A stretch of DNA of 64,000 nt from NCBI RefSeq assembly GCF_040581485.1, contig NC_090128.1, forward strand, positions 3,286,001 to 3,350,000, written 5' to 3'. Positions 10,232 through 23,623 of the stretch are shown one piece after another. Numbering within the stretch: the stretch's first letter is position 1; each line of letters starts with the position of its first letter. The position numbers and the translations under genes are program-made. This DNA is from Linepithema humile (taxonomy: Eukaryota; Arthropoda; Insecta; Hymenoptera; Formicidae). The notes below the pieces were generated by a model. That model did no database searches, was not told where the DNA came from, and saw nothing but the letters and a program-made list of their open reading frames with translations.

Positions 10232-13200
10232 ATTCCCAGCCACCGACGCGTGTACATGCGCGAGCATTGACGGTGGTGTAGTAGAGGGTGTGAATGTTTT
10301 ACGTGCGTGTCGAGCTTAACTCCGGCAAAGTGGATGGATGAATAGATAGACGGATAGGGAAGGTATTATGATAAAGAAATTATGGTAATGAAGATATTAC
10401 AAAGAAATTGCACGAGCTTCCAGTGTCGCGCGAAGGTTCGCGCGCTCGCGACCGCGATCGCGGAGTGTCGGCATTTGATCTTTGTTCTTTATAGACACAA
10501 TGACGTATATATCCCGCGAAGGGAATATTAAATATTTAAAATGAAAATGAAATACCTGCATCGAAGAGCGCGCGACGTGAGCAATTAAATATTTAAATAT
10601 CAAAATGGAAGAACTTAGAGAAGGCATTAAAGATTAAAATTTAATTTGAATATATTTTTGAGGTCAAAGCGCGCGAGGAGAAGGAGCCGGCGGTCTGTGT
10701 GTGAGAACCTTGCCATTTTTAAATTACTACAATTTCCATGCGCGCGCCTTCTGCGGGGAATAATCCGGCCGGAGAAGCAGGTGTTCTTCGACCCGTAATT
10801 TTCTCTTTCCTCCTTTTTTTTTCACTCCCCTGGTCTATACGAGTGAGAATTCCACTCGTTCGGCGATCGATTTCGCGTCACGAATCCGCTGATCGAGCGG
10901 TACTTGGCGAGGTACCACTTCGATCATCACCTCGCATCCATCTTTGCGACGTTATTGTGCCATATTATCTTTTCGGAAGGAGAGAACGGTTAGAGAACGG
11001 TCGGACATACGAGCGAGTTTTGGACACGTGTCGCAATGTACGATGAATAGCCGAATGACAAGCTAATTTTGGAACGTCAAGAGATGTTCCCCTTCTCTGG
11101 TTCTTCGAGATGACATTGATGAGTTTATAGCCGACGTTAATGAGGCGTGTCTTTGCGTCATTGAAGATGGATAACCTTTATCCGTTTCTGTATTATTAGT
11201 CAACAAAGAGGCTCTTATCTTCTTAAAGGGTTACTCTTGAAATATTAAAGTTAACTTCCCTGTCTCTCGAAAGAAAGGCTTTATGATGAGTTAATTTTGC
11301 ATCGCCACACTGATGGCGCATGCCTTCACCTGTCACGTAGAGTATTTGAATTAATTGAAAATTTTATTTTTCAATGCGTTTATACCTTTAAGTATGTTTA
11401 ATTTGAAATATATTTATTTTACGATACTTGGAAATTTATTCAACAAGTTAGACGAATTTCACCAGGCCGCCGGCAATTCTTTCCGCGTTTACAGTTTTCA
11501 CAAGTCGGTTCGCGACCTACCACAACTCCTAAAATTGACCGCCCTTTCAGCGTTATGCATAAAAAATTTACGTGAAACTCGAAATTTCCCCGACAACGGC
11601 ACGGAAGTGTGCCGGTCGGATTTACCACGATGTTGTTACGTGACATGCCTTGGAAACACGAGGGATTGACTCTCACGAAGGTGGAATAAGTCGGCCGCGG
11701 GGGCGAAAATTCCCAGCATTAAGTCGCCGCTAATTCCCACGAAGACAATAACACTTCTTCTTCGTGGGCCGTCCTAAGCCCTGGCCGAGCCATTTCGCGG
11801 TCCAGGTTGTCGGAAGTTACCTCATATTTATCGCGGTCGTTGCGTGGACGGCGCAGAGACGGCGCAGGGACGGCGCAGGGACGGGAAGGGCGCGGCCATG
11901 CATTCTCCCGGATTTTGAGGGAAGGGAAATTATTTATTTAAAAAGCAACCCCATTTCTGGAATGAAATTTGAATTGCGTGTATGTGCGCGCACACGCGTG
12001 TCTGTGAAATTTATGCTGGCATGAAATATAAATTGTTATTACGTTGATATTTTAAATATCCCGTTCACGCGCGATCCGTGACGAGAGTGTCTCGGTGTCG
12101 CCGAGGTAAGTCAAACGTGACGAGGTCACTTTTCGTGGGCCCAGTGTCGCGGAATAAATGCAAGCTCCACGGCGAAAACACGGCGTGGCCACGGTCATTG
12201 AACCGAAAGATGAAAGCAAGTGCGTCCATCGAAGCATTATCCGCCCACTTTGTCGTGTGCCGCGCGAGCTACTTAACGACGTAATTCTGAATCTTATTCC
12301 GCGATCTTCGACGAACTTAATTCCACGGCAATAATTAACGAAACGGATATCTTTGTTAGTTTTCCTAGATAAGCGAAAAGCGAGAGAAACGGTGCAAGAG
12401 TGTAAATCCTCGAGTAAGGACAATTCCGAATCGCAATCGCTCGCGGCTTTCGCGGCGGCCAGAGATCGAAACTTGGTCGCGAAACTTATGCGACAAGGAA
12501 TTGCAATGCTCGCCGCCGCGAGAAACCGCCATCTTTCGATGTGTAGTTTGGTAAGAGGATTTCCGCCGTCGCGCGAACGATGCACGCCAGGCGCGCGTTC
12601 AATTTTCTGCTTTTGTCCGCTCCTAATTACGAATTTCGTAGCTGTAATGTTGTTAGAAGTTGACGCGCCCGCGCCTCCGCTTCCGCGCTCGCGCTAGGTT
12701 CCGACGTTTGCGTCTCTCTGGTAATTCGCTTAATAATATAATTTACATCGTAATAAACCTTTCACTCGGCGCCCGTAAACTTCGCCCGATATTTCTTTGT
12801 GCGCCGGATAATTCAGCGCCTGTAAGGAGCTCGTTTCCCTCGCTGATTAATGACGAAATATAACATCATTCACGCTGATATAATGCACCGCTCGCATAAT
12901 TTATGAGTATATCAATAAAGCGTTAATAAACGTCCGGAGAGATTTGGCAACTATTAGACGCGATCTGCTAGTACAAGTATAAAAAAAACAAGAACCTGCA
13001 AGCTTTTAATCTTGCAAAACCCGACGCTTTTCTCCGCGACACTTCGCCGCGCGACGCTGCTTTTATTAAGTTAAGCAAGCCGGATTATCAGAAGTGATAC
13101 ACTTCAGCCGCGGCAGTCCGCATAGCCGAGCGAGCTAGATAGCGGGGGGAGTCTGCTTCATTATCTAATTTAGTGCCGCCGCCCCTCTTTCGAGGACGCT

Positions 13201-13576
13201 TGCGGCACATCGGCTAACCTATTCGATCCTTTTTCGCCCCGGGCTCCCTCGAGACCCGGGATAATTTAAGTCGCATCGAGCGGGTAACCGGTGGCGTACG
13301 GTGGAACGAAGTTAAATATCTAAATTTCTTCGTCACCCCCTCCCCGGAGGAGAAGTTCGAGACGAATCGTCGTTACGGTGATATATTTCTTGCTGGAAAA
13401 AAAATGGACATGACCCTCTTCACGTGAATAATCGAGGGACGTGGGGATTTATAAGTTTTACGCGTTCCTTTTTACTATTTTATATACTTTCATCTTTGCG
13501 AGTGGATTCTCGGCACGGTGGCTTGTGCGAGGCACGCTGGGAAATTTGCGGTCGGAAATAGCGAAATGCCGCCGTC

Positions 13577-13596
13577 AGAGAGAGAGAGAGAGAGAG
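13577..13596. repeat. (AG)10 microsatellite
   Basis: Ten uninterrupted AG units within a CpG-rich block. Confidence 0.95.
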
Positions 13597-15813
13597 CTAA
13601 TTAGTTTATTTTCCCGTCGGCGGAGCGTTGTCCCCGATTATTTGACTTCGCTCGGAGAATCGCGGGTCGAGCTGATCGAGCGGGTAATATCCGTTATACG
13701 CGCGGCTTCTCTATCGTAGGCAAATGTAAATATTAACTTAACGCTCTCAAACACGATCCATTCTCCGGGATCGCGTCTCTTCTCACCTATCTTTCTCCCG
13801 ATACGATTTGAGGTCGCGCGAGAATTTCCTGGTCGATCTCACGCGAAGAATTCCATCATTAAGAAGTTGAATTTCGTAGAATAACTTTTATAATAATTAG
13901 TTTGTAAATTAGTGATATATTTCAATCCAATTATTTTTCTGTCAAAAAGTTATTAAATTAATTAAGAGATACACATTTTACGTAACGTTTTATCAATTTA
14001 TTCTTTTTCTCTGGCGTTACTGGTTGAAATTCAATTAATTATCTATATATTCAGAAGCGCGGACAAAGAATTAAAAACACCAGCTTGTGGTATTTTGGCA
14101 TTTTATATGAGAACGTAGCAGTACAGTGGTACTAACCGCAGAACAACTTTAACCGCTGCATGAAATAAATTTAAATGCGCTCGCATATGAGACTCAGATA
14201 CCTAAAAGGGTTGATATGCAGCCGTTTCGAAATTGCCGGGAGTTCTCTGCGGTTCGATCGCCGACGAACGCCGCGCCCCCGCGCTTGACTTTTATTGGGG
14301 AATAAAATACTTCTAGCGGCCCTTTCAGCCGGAAGTAATGATCCTTATATAGAGAGAGAGTACTTCGGGGGGAGCATTAAACGCGCGCGCAGGATCTCAT
14401 TGTGCTGCGCGCTATTTTCCCGCGAATTTCCCTAGAAGTGGCCGCCTTGGAAACCGGTGGTTTCCGCGAGGTGAGACGCGGCGGCTGGTAACCACCAATT
14501 AAGTTAGCAGTCGATTCCAGCCGGTTTCGTAGTTTCGCAGCGAGCTACGTTGCACTCGATAAATCCGTTACGACTCGGCGACATACCGCGTAACGATCGT
14601 TGTCGTCGCCACGAAAGTCTCCCAATTGAAATCTCACGTTGTCCAAATATTTCCCTAATCGCGTACGCGAAGGAAAAACCCGAAATTCGAAACTCCTCTC
14701 CATTCTGCTGAAATATTTGAACGAGAAATTTTACAATATTACGCGGTATTCAAATGCCGCGCAATTTTTTTAAATTATTTAATCAGCGACCGCAGTATTA
14801 AATCCCGCATCCGCCGACGCGAGAGAGCTTCTAGCGTAGCTTTGAGTCATATGTGCATTTGTACTTCGCAGCAACTCGCGCTTATGAAGCCGCCCGCACG
14901 TATAACGTGTCTGCCATGCATCCATTTCTGCGAGCAAATGGCGAACACGATTTCCGAGCATAATTTCCTCGGATTATGTTAAATCCAAACCCCGGGCCGG
15001 GGCGTTTTACTGAGAGAGCTCGGCAGACAAAATAAAGTAAATAAACCGAAATAAAGAAATCGACTGCGCGGCAGCAAATAAACACGCAGTCGCGGTGTGT
15101 AATCCAGATTAAAATGTAAATCTAAAATTGCACTCGTAATAAATAAATAAAAATTGCAGCGCTGTCAAAATGATCAGGAAATACGATATGTGTAGCAATT
15201 GCGCGAAGATCTCGTACACGATTCCATCGTACACATCGCTCTTGTTTACTAAATTATATCGCGATGTAAATAAATTTGGCATATTATTTCGTTGTATTAC
15301 AAACATGTTAATTATTTTCATACATTGTGTGACTCTGATTGAACTTTGCAGAATTTTAGAAATTCAATACGACAACAAGCTGAAATAATTGAAATAGAGG
15401 TAATCATAATAAATAAACATCGAAGAATCGTCGGAATGTGAAGGGGCCCCGGAGTAGAAATTATTGATCGGTCGATAAATTATTATCACGAGTGGATGAT
15501 TATTAACGGCCATGTTGCATCATTACCAGCTTGTTGACGGATCAGTTATCCCTCTCTCGGCTTGTAAATCCGGCTATAGCCGTCGAGGAGCAATAACACA
15601 ATTACGAACTATTGCGCCAGTTTCAGTAATTTACTATTTGGATTATTGCAGATTTGCATATAGGTATGGGGGCGACATCGATACGCTATCGAAGGCAGCT
15701 GTTATTAAATTTTCAGCGAAATGGTAGTTTTATGTATACGCTCGATAGCGCGGTACATACGCATGATAGATATGAGAGAGTAAATGAATAGTGAGAATAA
15801 TTGTACAGGCATT

Positions 15814-15836
15814 AAAAAAAAAAAAAAAAAAAAAAA
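15814..15836. repeat. Poly-A tract, 23 bases
   Basis: An uninterrupted run of 23 A. No retroposed gene or AATAAA signal is visible just upstream of it, so there is no reason to call it the tail of a retrocopy. Confidence 0.95.
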
Positions 15837-17325
15837 CTGACGGAAAGCATATTTGAACAATGTATTTCAGCGAAATACGCACAAAATTTGCAGCAAATTT
15901 TTGAATTTTAATAATATTTTCCAATTTTTTATTTTATGCCGGTTTATAAAGGAAAGCGGCTATTATGTGATGAAGTGTGAAAGCGCTTTCGATAATACAA
16001 ACTAAATTTTGACGTCTACAGTTGATCGTATTTGCGCGTATTTAATCTCAAAACTGCACGAACGCTCAACGACTCTAATCCCGGCGCATTTCTGTATAAC
16101 GCGTTATGTATATCGGCGCTTTCGCCAGTCCGATGATACGTCGATAATATTGTTAAGCTTCAAAAATCGCGCGTCCGCGTTGACGATGATAAACGACTCC
16201 AGCCAAATAAATGCGAAATCCATAATCGGGCAGCCGTCCGGTAAGCCTCGAAACGAAATTTGCGCCCGCATCGGTCAATCATTACGATAATTGGGTAAAC
16301 ATCGCGCATAAATAAAACTAATTGGCGGACGCACAAAGTCACCGTACGAATAATTAAGTGCGAAATGACCGGCGAAATTTTCAAACAGGATCATCTCTCT
16401 ACGTGAATATCGAGGGATTCGAACAATCTGTACCGTTTCTATTTGAATTCCGAGATCGCTTGTATTAATCAGGCGAGCTTTAAAAGGAGTTTCTTAGCAG
16501 TCGCGAGAAAATGAAATCAATTTTAAATTGCGATTGCTCAGAAATCTTAAATATTATCTTACGTAATGCTATTACGTTTGTACCATTTTATTATGTAAAA
16601 TAACGCACGAGTAAATTTGTTTGAGATATGAATTCGGCAATAAAGCTTATTTTAAACGATTTATAATTTTTGATGCAATTTGAGATGGAATTTTATTTAT
16701 AATCTTGTATGTTGTACGATACAAAAAACATTTACAAATTAAAATACACATATGCAAAATATACATATATATCACACATATGTGTGTATTCTGATTCATT
16801 CAATGATTCCTATATAACATGGCGCATGAAATTACAAAATTATAAAATTTTATCTCGAATTTAATCCACTCGACCATTCAATTATAGATCGTCTAAAATG
16901 GGCATTAAGTAGCAATAGCAAATATTTTATATAGTCACACGTTACGCAAAGTTATTTCGAAAAATCAGATTTATATATACTTGTATGAAAACGTAGAATT
17001 TGATATATCCGATATACAAAATGTCATCTATTTGTCCGACAAAATAGCCCTATTCGTCATCGATTCGGCTCGCAAATAAACGTTACACGACAATTCCACG
17101 CGACATAACGAAACGACGCCGCGGCCAGTTGCTTAACGACATTCCCGCCATTTTGGTCGTGTTATTGCATCCGCGTCGTTTCGTCTCATTAGAACTGCGG
17201 GAGCGGCGACGGGGCAGGTCAGCCAGACGGCCGCAGCTCGCGAAGCGCATCGATCCGTCATCAAAGCGCGCTGCAATTCCGTCGAACAAAGTTGAACCGG
17301 ATGCTAGTGGCTTCTCATAGTAGCG

Positions 17326-17350
17326 GCTCGCTCTCGCTCGCTCGCTCGCC
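17326..17350. repeat. (CTCG)n short tetranucleotide repeat
   Basis: About five imperfect copies of CTCG (GCTCGCTCTCGCTCG type) in a CpG-rich block. Confidence 0.8.
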
Positions 17351-17539
17351 CGCGTCCGCAGGTCGTAAAGCCGGCGCGTGTATACACGGCATCCACGCGC
17401 GCTCTATATATGCCAACGTCATTTCCACGTGTGTAGCTGCATCGGATTACGCCGCAGTAGTTCCGATGCGCTCGTAGCGTCGGGATTTATTGAACCCCCT
17501 CAATCCCATCACGCGCTCCTTACCGCTTTCACCTCCATC

Positions 17540-18360
17540 ATATGTCCGTCGGTCGCAATTCGCTGCGCCTGGCTTTCTTTACTCTCCCGCAACAGACTGT
17601 TTAATTTTTTTTTTGCCGACTTTAACTTTACTGACGTGAAGAAAAATTATGAAGCCATTATTATCTGATATTTTATTTCTATTATTTAGAAGTTTTTTTT
17701 TTAAATGTTGGTGATTTATAATTTTTCTTCTTGTACAAATGCGGATCTGGAAATTCATCTTATCAATCCCCGTTATAGCTCTTTAACGCTCACTGCTATC
17801 ATTTGTCTGCTTGCCGCAACTTGCCTTATTTATTTTCCTTTACTTCCCGCAACAGACTGTTTAGTTTCTTTTCATACTTTATACTGGAGTGTAAAAAATT
17901 ATAGAGTTATTCTTGTTTCACATTATTTAATATTTTATTTCTACTCTTTTTTCTAGAATTTTTTGATGGAATGATTGTGTGTGTGTGTGATTTCTCTTCC
18001 TTGCATTTTTTTTTATTTCAGAAAATAAAAGATTCGAGTCTGGAAATCTAGCTTATTAATCGTCATTGTAGCTCTTTATCGTTCATTTCTATCATCTGTC
18101 CGTCTGTCGCATTTTTATCTGCTTGTCTTTCTTTTTACTTCCCATAACAAAACTATTAATCTCCTTTTTTACATTGGCACGAAAAAAACATAATGGAGCC
18201 ATACATTTTGCTTCTGTTATTTCAAAGCTTTCCTTTTAATAAAATGTGAATGATTTATTTTCTTTTCTCGCATTTTATTTATACGAATTCACATCTGGAA
18301 ATCCAGCTTATTGATCGTCGCGTTATAGCCCGGCGCTATGCGTTCACACTTATCTATGTA
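17540..18360. repeat. Degenerate tandem array, unit about 255-295 bp, about three copies
   Basis: The marker 'cccgcaacagactgttta' occurs at 17586 and 17846, with a degraded form at 18141. A second marker, 'tctggaaat-ca-ctta', occurs at 17745, 18038 and 18293. Spacings are 260 and 295 for the first marker and 293 and 255 for the second. Each copy also carries a 'gtccgtc/gtctgc' segment, a 'ttatttttc' segment and a T-rich block. The array is strongly T-rich on the + strand. No frame is shared between copies. Confidence 0.75.
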
Positions 18361-20316
18361 AATTTCTTGTTGCATACTTCTCAATATGTACATGTATTAC
18401 CTTCGCCGTGCGCCTGAAGGGATTTGCCCCCAAGGCATAATAAAATCCTCATCCCTCTCTTCCTCCTTTTCTCTCGCTTTTTCCTTTTTGTTTCTTCCAA
18501 TATTTACTCTACTTTGCTCTAGTGGATGTCTCTATTTGTCCGTCTGTTCCATCGATTTGCTCCTTTTTCTCCTGTGCTCCATTCCATTTTCCATTCGCTC
18601 TATCTGTTACTTCATGTCTGTTCCCCTCTCCCTTTTCTCTCTCTTCAGGCTATCCATCTATTTCCCTGTCGACAAGTACAAGAAGTGGAGAAAGTTGGTA
18701 ATGTCGAGCGTATATAGTGGGTTTCACAGGTCGGCTGTCAAACTCCACTCGAGACTTCCTTTTTCCGCAAGCGAGTGGACGAATGGGCGCGCGCGCGCTT
18801 ATGACACGCGGCATGGCGAGCCGCAAGCCGTTTTGTTCTGCCATATTGTCGGGGGCTATCTCTCGCCGATGCGTTTTGACGACCGCAGCCCGTCCGATGC
18901 ACGAGCGAGCCGAGCGGTTCCGGTTCCCTCGGGTATCCGGCAGTTTCGTTTGTCTCTCTCTCTGTTCTTTGTTCGCATTCGCTCATTCCGTCGCGCATTT
19001 TATCGCGTTGCCGTTGCAATCCGATGCTCGAATCGCGTGACGTAAAATCGCGCAGGAATTTAATTATATGCTTAATTTACTCCGCTTCGAAATGTGTTAA
19101 ATGATGTAATCAGATGTCGATCGCGCGTATACGATTTTCACAATAAAGACGCGCAGCATCAATTTTTGCTTTTTATTAGAGCGTCATATGAGATTGTTTG
19201 GTAATAAGATTTAACGAGGAATATTTTCCCTTCTCTTCTCTATTACAGCTGATTATCTTTTATGAGAAGGGACATCAGATGTATCTCAAACGATAATCGA
19301 TCATCTTTCCTCTCTCCCCGTAACTTTCAATTTATCAAGTCTTAATGTACAAGGGGATACTACAAAGGCGTCGTAAATTCCTCTGAAATTTTTCGTCCCG
19401 TGAAAATTAATTACGTCTTTAGAACTCTTTTTCCACGTTTAATCCCGAAATAAATGATGCCTCCATTTAATCGATTCCGGGCGATCTTTCCTTCGAGTAT
19501 CGTCCGTTAGTTTGTAAAAGTCTTACGCAAATTGTCTCATTTGTTCTTTATCGTGTTTTTACGTTTCATTATTTAAAATTTATGTTCAGCTTTTATATAT
19601 TTTACTATTGTTATTTATATTATTTGTACATTGTTCTATCATTATTTTGAACGTATGCAAAACTCCACTGCACTGATTTATTATAGACAGAATAATAGAG
19701 AGAGGCCGTAACGTCTCGACTCGAATCTTCCGACGAAAGGTTGATTTGAAATTCGACGAATAAATTATCGATAGTGAATAAATTTTAGCGATCTTCCGCT
19801 CGGCTTCTGCAGGCCACGGCGTGTATACACGCCGCGGATAAAAACCGAGGAGCTGCCATTACCGGGTGATTGATGGAGCGTTGGGGTGAGTGGAAAAAAG
19901 AGTGGCGGCCTCGGTCGAGCGGCACTCGGACCGGGTGTACGCGAGCGGTAGCCCATCGTCAAAGTAAATACCCATTGTTGACTATCGCTCAGAGATTGTT
20001 TTCCGTGCACGTTGGCGGTCCGCTATACTTCCGTCGAGCATCGCGAGCAAGCGAGGGCGTGTCGCGTTAATAGTGTAAAATGGTTTTTTTTTTTTTTTGG
20101 ATATATGAATTAGCGCTCGAAATTTTTGGGAGTTGAACACACAGTTTGAACTTTAAACCGTTCAGATCTCTCGAGGCTGTAGATTTCACATATATATTCG
20201 AACCGTCCGAGTGAAATAAATTAGTAAAGTTCGGCAACGTATATCAGACATTCATAATATGCTTTATGCTTTTGGTTCGGAACTTTTCAGATCGAACGCA
20301 TCGTGACTAGATATTT

Positions 20317-20434
20317 CTACATCATGACTATTGGTAAAAAATTTCCTATACGGTAAAAACCTTGCAGTTACATTGCAGCAATATTGCTAGAGAGATATTA
20401 TATATACTAAATACAGCCTTAGGTCATGATGTAC
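20317..20434. repeat. Short inverted repeat around a GCAATATTGC palindrome
   Basis: The string 'tacatcatgac' near 20319 is matched by its reverse complement 'gtcatgatgta' near 20424, and the palindrome 'gcaatattgc' lies between them. Pairing outside the 11-base core is weak. This could be a decayed small element or chance. Confidence 0.3.
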
Positions 20435-23068
20435 AAACATTCCAACAGTGAATGTGTTCGAAAAATTCTACACCAGAAATGTAAGAGATTGTTGAGGTCT
20501 GGCGCACTGCTAAGAGAAAATAAAAATTGGTTATTCTTGTTTCTAACAATATTATATTTTGCTGGAATTCTTCCTCACGTTTAAACTAAAAGTTGAAATA
20601 TTTTTACTTCACATTGTTTATACAACTCATTAAAATTTTTTGTGCGAATCTTGGTGCAAACTTACGGGAAGTAATAAATTAACAATATTAGCAACGCTGT
20701 TCCGATACCGTCCTCTTGCGAAAGAGTAAAATAAACACCGATGCGAGTTTGATCGTTCTTTAAGTTACGGTAATAACGTTTCCGTTCGTTTGCTGAGACA
20801 ACGAAAGCCAAAGGATAAAAGTTACAACGATATCAACCATCTGCGCGCGAGGAGCCAGCGAACGAGAACTTCGTAAATATTTTTACGAGACACCCTATAC
20901 GAAGTCGATGAGAGCGAGGCATCAATGCGCCACGGTGCGCTGGAGCGCCGATCGAAGAGGGATCGCCGCTATTAGTCGGCGAAGTTGAAAACTAGGTGGA
21001 TGTTGATCTAGGTCGCGTGGCTGAGTTTTACAGTGAGATTATTGCGGTGTGCGCGCGCGTGCACGTGTGTGTGTCTTCTCTGCTGTGTATGCGCACGTGC
21101 GCGTAGGAAATGCCTCTACTCACCGTTACCGCGCGCGCGGAGGTAATTGAATCCGGCGATGAATTGAATAACGGTGCAACCGAATGCTGCAAGTGGATCG
21201 GATCGCGCGCGGGCTATTGCAGCGACGTGTTGGAAATAAAAGAATAGAAACCGGAGGGTCGGTGTCTGACAGAGGGCATTGTGGAAAGTTGGCTAGTCAT
21301 TTCGTAGTTTCGCGCAGTTTTTTCTAAGTATATTTATTTTGCTACAAAAATATTTGCTGCGTGGGCTCGCGCGTGTTAAAAGTTAAATATTGGAAAATAT
21401 CAGTCGCGTCTGAAATGTAAATATTGCGCGCCCGATAATAAATCAAGAGAAATCTCTTTTAATATCATCAACATTCAATCCAAATTAACGTCAGGCCCAG
21501 TACGTCAAGATTAATATTGCTCACGGTATATTTTTAACTGTAACCCAGTTTTTTTTCCTGGTCGGAGTATATATAACTCTATTAAATCTCGAATAAAATA
21601 AAAAATACTGATATTTAAAAAAATGGTAATTATAAAATAAAATTTTGAACAATTAATTTAGAAAAATTAAAAACTTCATCAAAATCAAAAGAAAAGTTAA
21701 TATTTCGTTTTTAGTTTGCAAACGAAAAATCTTTTACGCTCTCGAAACACGGGATGTTTTCCAAATTACTGAAAAAAGCTCCTGCGCCTTTGATCACGAG
21801 AGAGCTGTTCCCGATTTTATCTCGTGAGTGGTAACGCGCTTGCGGGACAAAATCGTATTCCGCGCGTCAGCGATTTTTCCGCTGCGCGGATTAGCGCGAT
21901 TTTCGCGCGCGAGGTGATTATCTCACGATGTCCGGGCAACGCGCATAAGCGAAACGATTATGGCGGTAATAAAAGCCACTTTTTTTTCTTCTCAAAAAAC
22001 TTTTTTAAGCTGGAGGATGATATGGTCGAAATAGTACCGATAAATTCGACGGCGAATAGCTTGAAAAACTCACTCTGTCGTCACGAAGTAGTTGTTTTTT
22101 GTAGGCGTAATTAACTTGTGATATCAAAAAATCCCTAGTTGTGCAGTCGTATAAAAACTCCGCTACTATCGCTGTTTATCTACAATGCGGACAATTTGCG
22201 ATAACAAAGCACCGGTCGAAATTATTATTAATACTGTTATGACTATTGTTACAAGTTATTCGATAACAAATATAAATAGAGCGATTGCCAACTTGAACTC
22301 CAATTTCCGCTGTTTCGCGAAAATAACCGATTTTACGCGATCGCGAATCGACGATATTTTTCAACCTGGATATTTATTCGTGGCTATCATGGGCCGCACG
22401 TGCCTCACGTACCCGCTATATCGTGACGTCGATCGAAAGCGCGTCGCTTAAAGTGAGTAGCTTGCGGATTTAGATGGATTCTACGGGGTGTGCGGGAAGC
22501 ACGTGTGCCGGACGGCGATTATCGTGCCATTATTTGCCTCGTTTCTATCGACGTCGATTATTGGGATTATCACCCAGCTGTTTCCACTCCGCGAAAAGCG
22601 CACTGTACTGCATTAGTGTGCCGTAGGATCGTCCACCGATTGCGGATCAATTCTGTGCAAAAATACCGTGGTATCGAAAAGCGATAAGCTCGCAGTAATT
22701 TGTGTGTTACGCGAACAACATATATCAACGTAAAAAAATACAATTAATTTTTTTTCGAAATCAGTAAGGAACGAGAGAGGGCAAACGCTCGATAGCATTT
22801 GGTCAAATAACAGGGTACATTTCGATAATAACAAAAGAATGTTGATTTTTTTTTCCATTTTTTGAAACACCCGGTAGATATCCAGTTGCGATGCTGGACG
22901 CTGTGGGAACGTCGGCGCAAATTTCGCCGATGCGTTTCTTTACTCGGATACCGGCTCTTCACCGTTGTTGTAGTGAGCGTACGTGACCACGTGCGCCGGC
23001 TCGCATTAAACTTAAATTAAATCGCGCGTCGAGAGAAAGAGGGACAGAGAGGCGAAAATACGGAAAAA

Positions 23069-23083
23069 GAGAGAGAGAGAGAG
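23069..23083. repeat. Short (GA)n tract
   Basis: Fifteen bases of uninterrupted GA alternation, next to an AAAAA run. Confidence 0.9.
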
Positions 23084-23567
23084 CGAGGCGCCGGTGCGGG
23101 GAGAGGGAGAAACTCAGCGAAGATACAGTGCACTCTGCGGGCTAGTGCATCGAAAGACTCGCTGCATTTTCCCGACCGTTGCCGTTGTCGTTGACGCTCG
23201 TGGTAATGCAACGTTACAACATACGTACAGCGCATTCATAATAAAAATATGGAATTATGCCAGGTGGACAGTACGACGGCATTATTAATGCATGTTCATG
23301 AAATTGTGAAGCCGCGGCGCACGGGTCGTAATCATGTTTACTATAATATCGCGGTTTTAAGCATATTTCCCGTTGCCTGTGGAATAGGAAACGTGAGCTT
23401 TCTACAAATTATTAGCGAAATACTTTAATTAAGTCTTTCAATATTTTCCGAAACGCACGGTGCCATTAATTTTCTGGTAATTAATTTCGGGCAGAATCTT
23501 GATAATGAAATATCCGATTGAACTGCAGCTGAAGGGATTAATATATCTGATGGCTGAAATCTGAGCG

Positions 23568-23614
<47 letters not shown>

Positions 23615-23623
23615 TCTCTCTCT
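23568..23623. repeat. (CT)n microsatellite
   Basis: About 56 bases of CT alternation, interrupted once by TTT and once by ACAC. No AG acceptor with an exon-like segment follows it. Confidence 0.95.

Larger units (their letters stand above)
10240..17535. other. No gene seen; long intron-like stretch
   Basis: The stretch alternates between CpG-rich blocks (10680-11060, 11670-13300, 14220-14960) and AT-rich blocks (13850-14110, 15100-15450, 16400-17000). The longest open frame is 177 codons on the minus strand at 12052-12585. It has no domain and is overlapped by open frames on the other strand. Single donor-like sites occur, for example GAG|gtaagt near 12104 and GAG|gtgaga at 14471. None pairs with a convincing acceptor around a plausible exon. 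Confidence 0.5.

Noticed and set aside
12052..12585. 177-codon open frame on the minus strand
   Set aside because: It is CpG-rich DNA with overlapping frames on the other strand, no recognised domain and no matching splice pair.
14240..14260. 'ggttcgatcgcc' as a tRNA B-box
   Set aside because: It departs from the consensus, and no A-box or cloverleaf arms could be found around it.
14436..14470. 35-nt segment between CCTAG and GAG|gtgaga on the + strand
   Set aside because: It is too short and GC-rich to judge. The tract upstream is only moderately pyrimidine-rich, and the reading frame is uninformative.
15814..15836. Poly-A tract as a retrocopy tail
   Set aside because: No polyadenylation signal and no gene-like sequence upstream on either strand.
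18649..18697. Possible exon after a CTCTCTTCAG acceptor
   Set aside because: The acceptor is good but lies in a generally T/C-rich region, the donor (GTAATG) is weak, and the frame reads through both sides.
18386..19045. 219-codon open frame on the + strand
   Set aside because: The first half is Ser/Leu/Phe-rich because the DNA is a pyrimidine tract, and the second half overlaps open frames in two other readings. No domain was seen.
21124..21186. 63-nt minus-strand segment between an AG and a GTGAGT
   Set aside because: The pyrimidine tract is poor and two frames are open in GC-rich sequence, so it is no better than chance.
22850..22876. String 'tttttgaaacacccggtag' resembling ends of some insect mariner-type elements
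   Set aside because: No matching inverted end and no transposase remnant was found nearby. The resemblance is from memory and too short to call.
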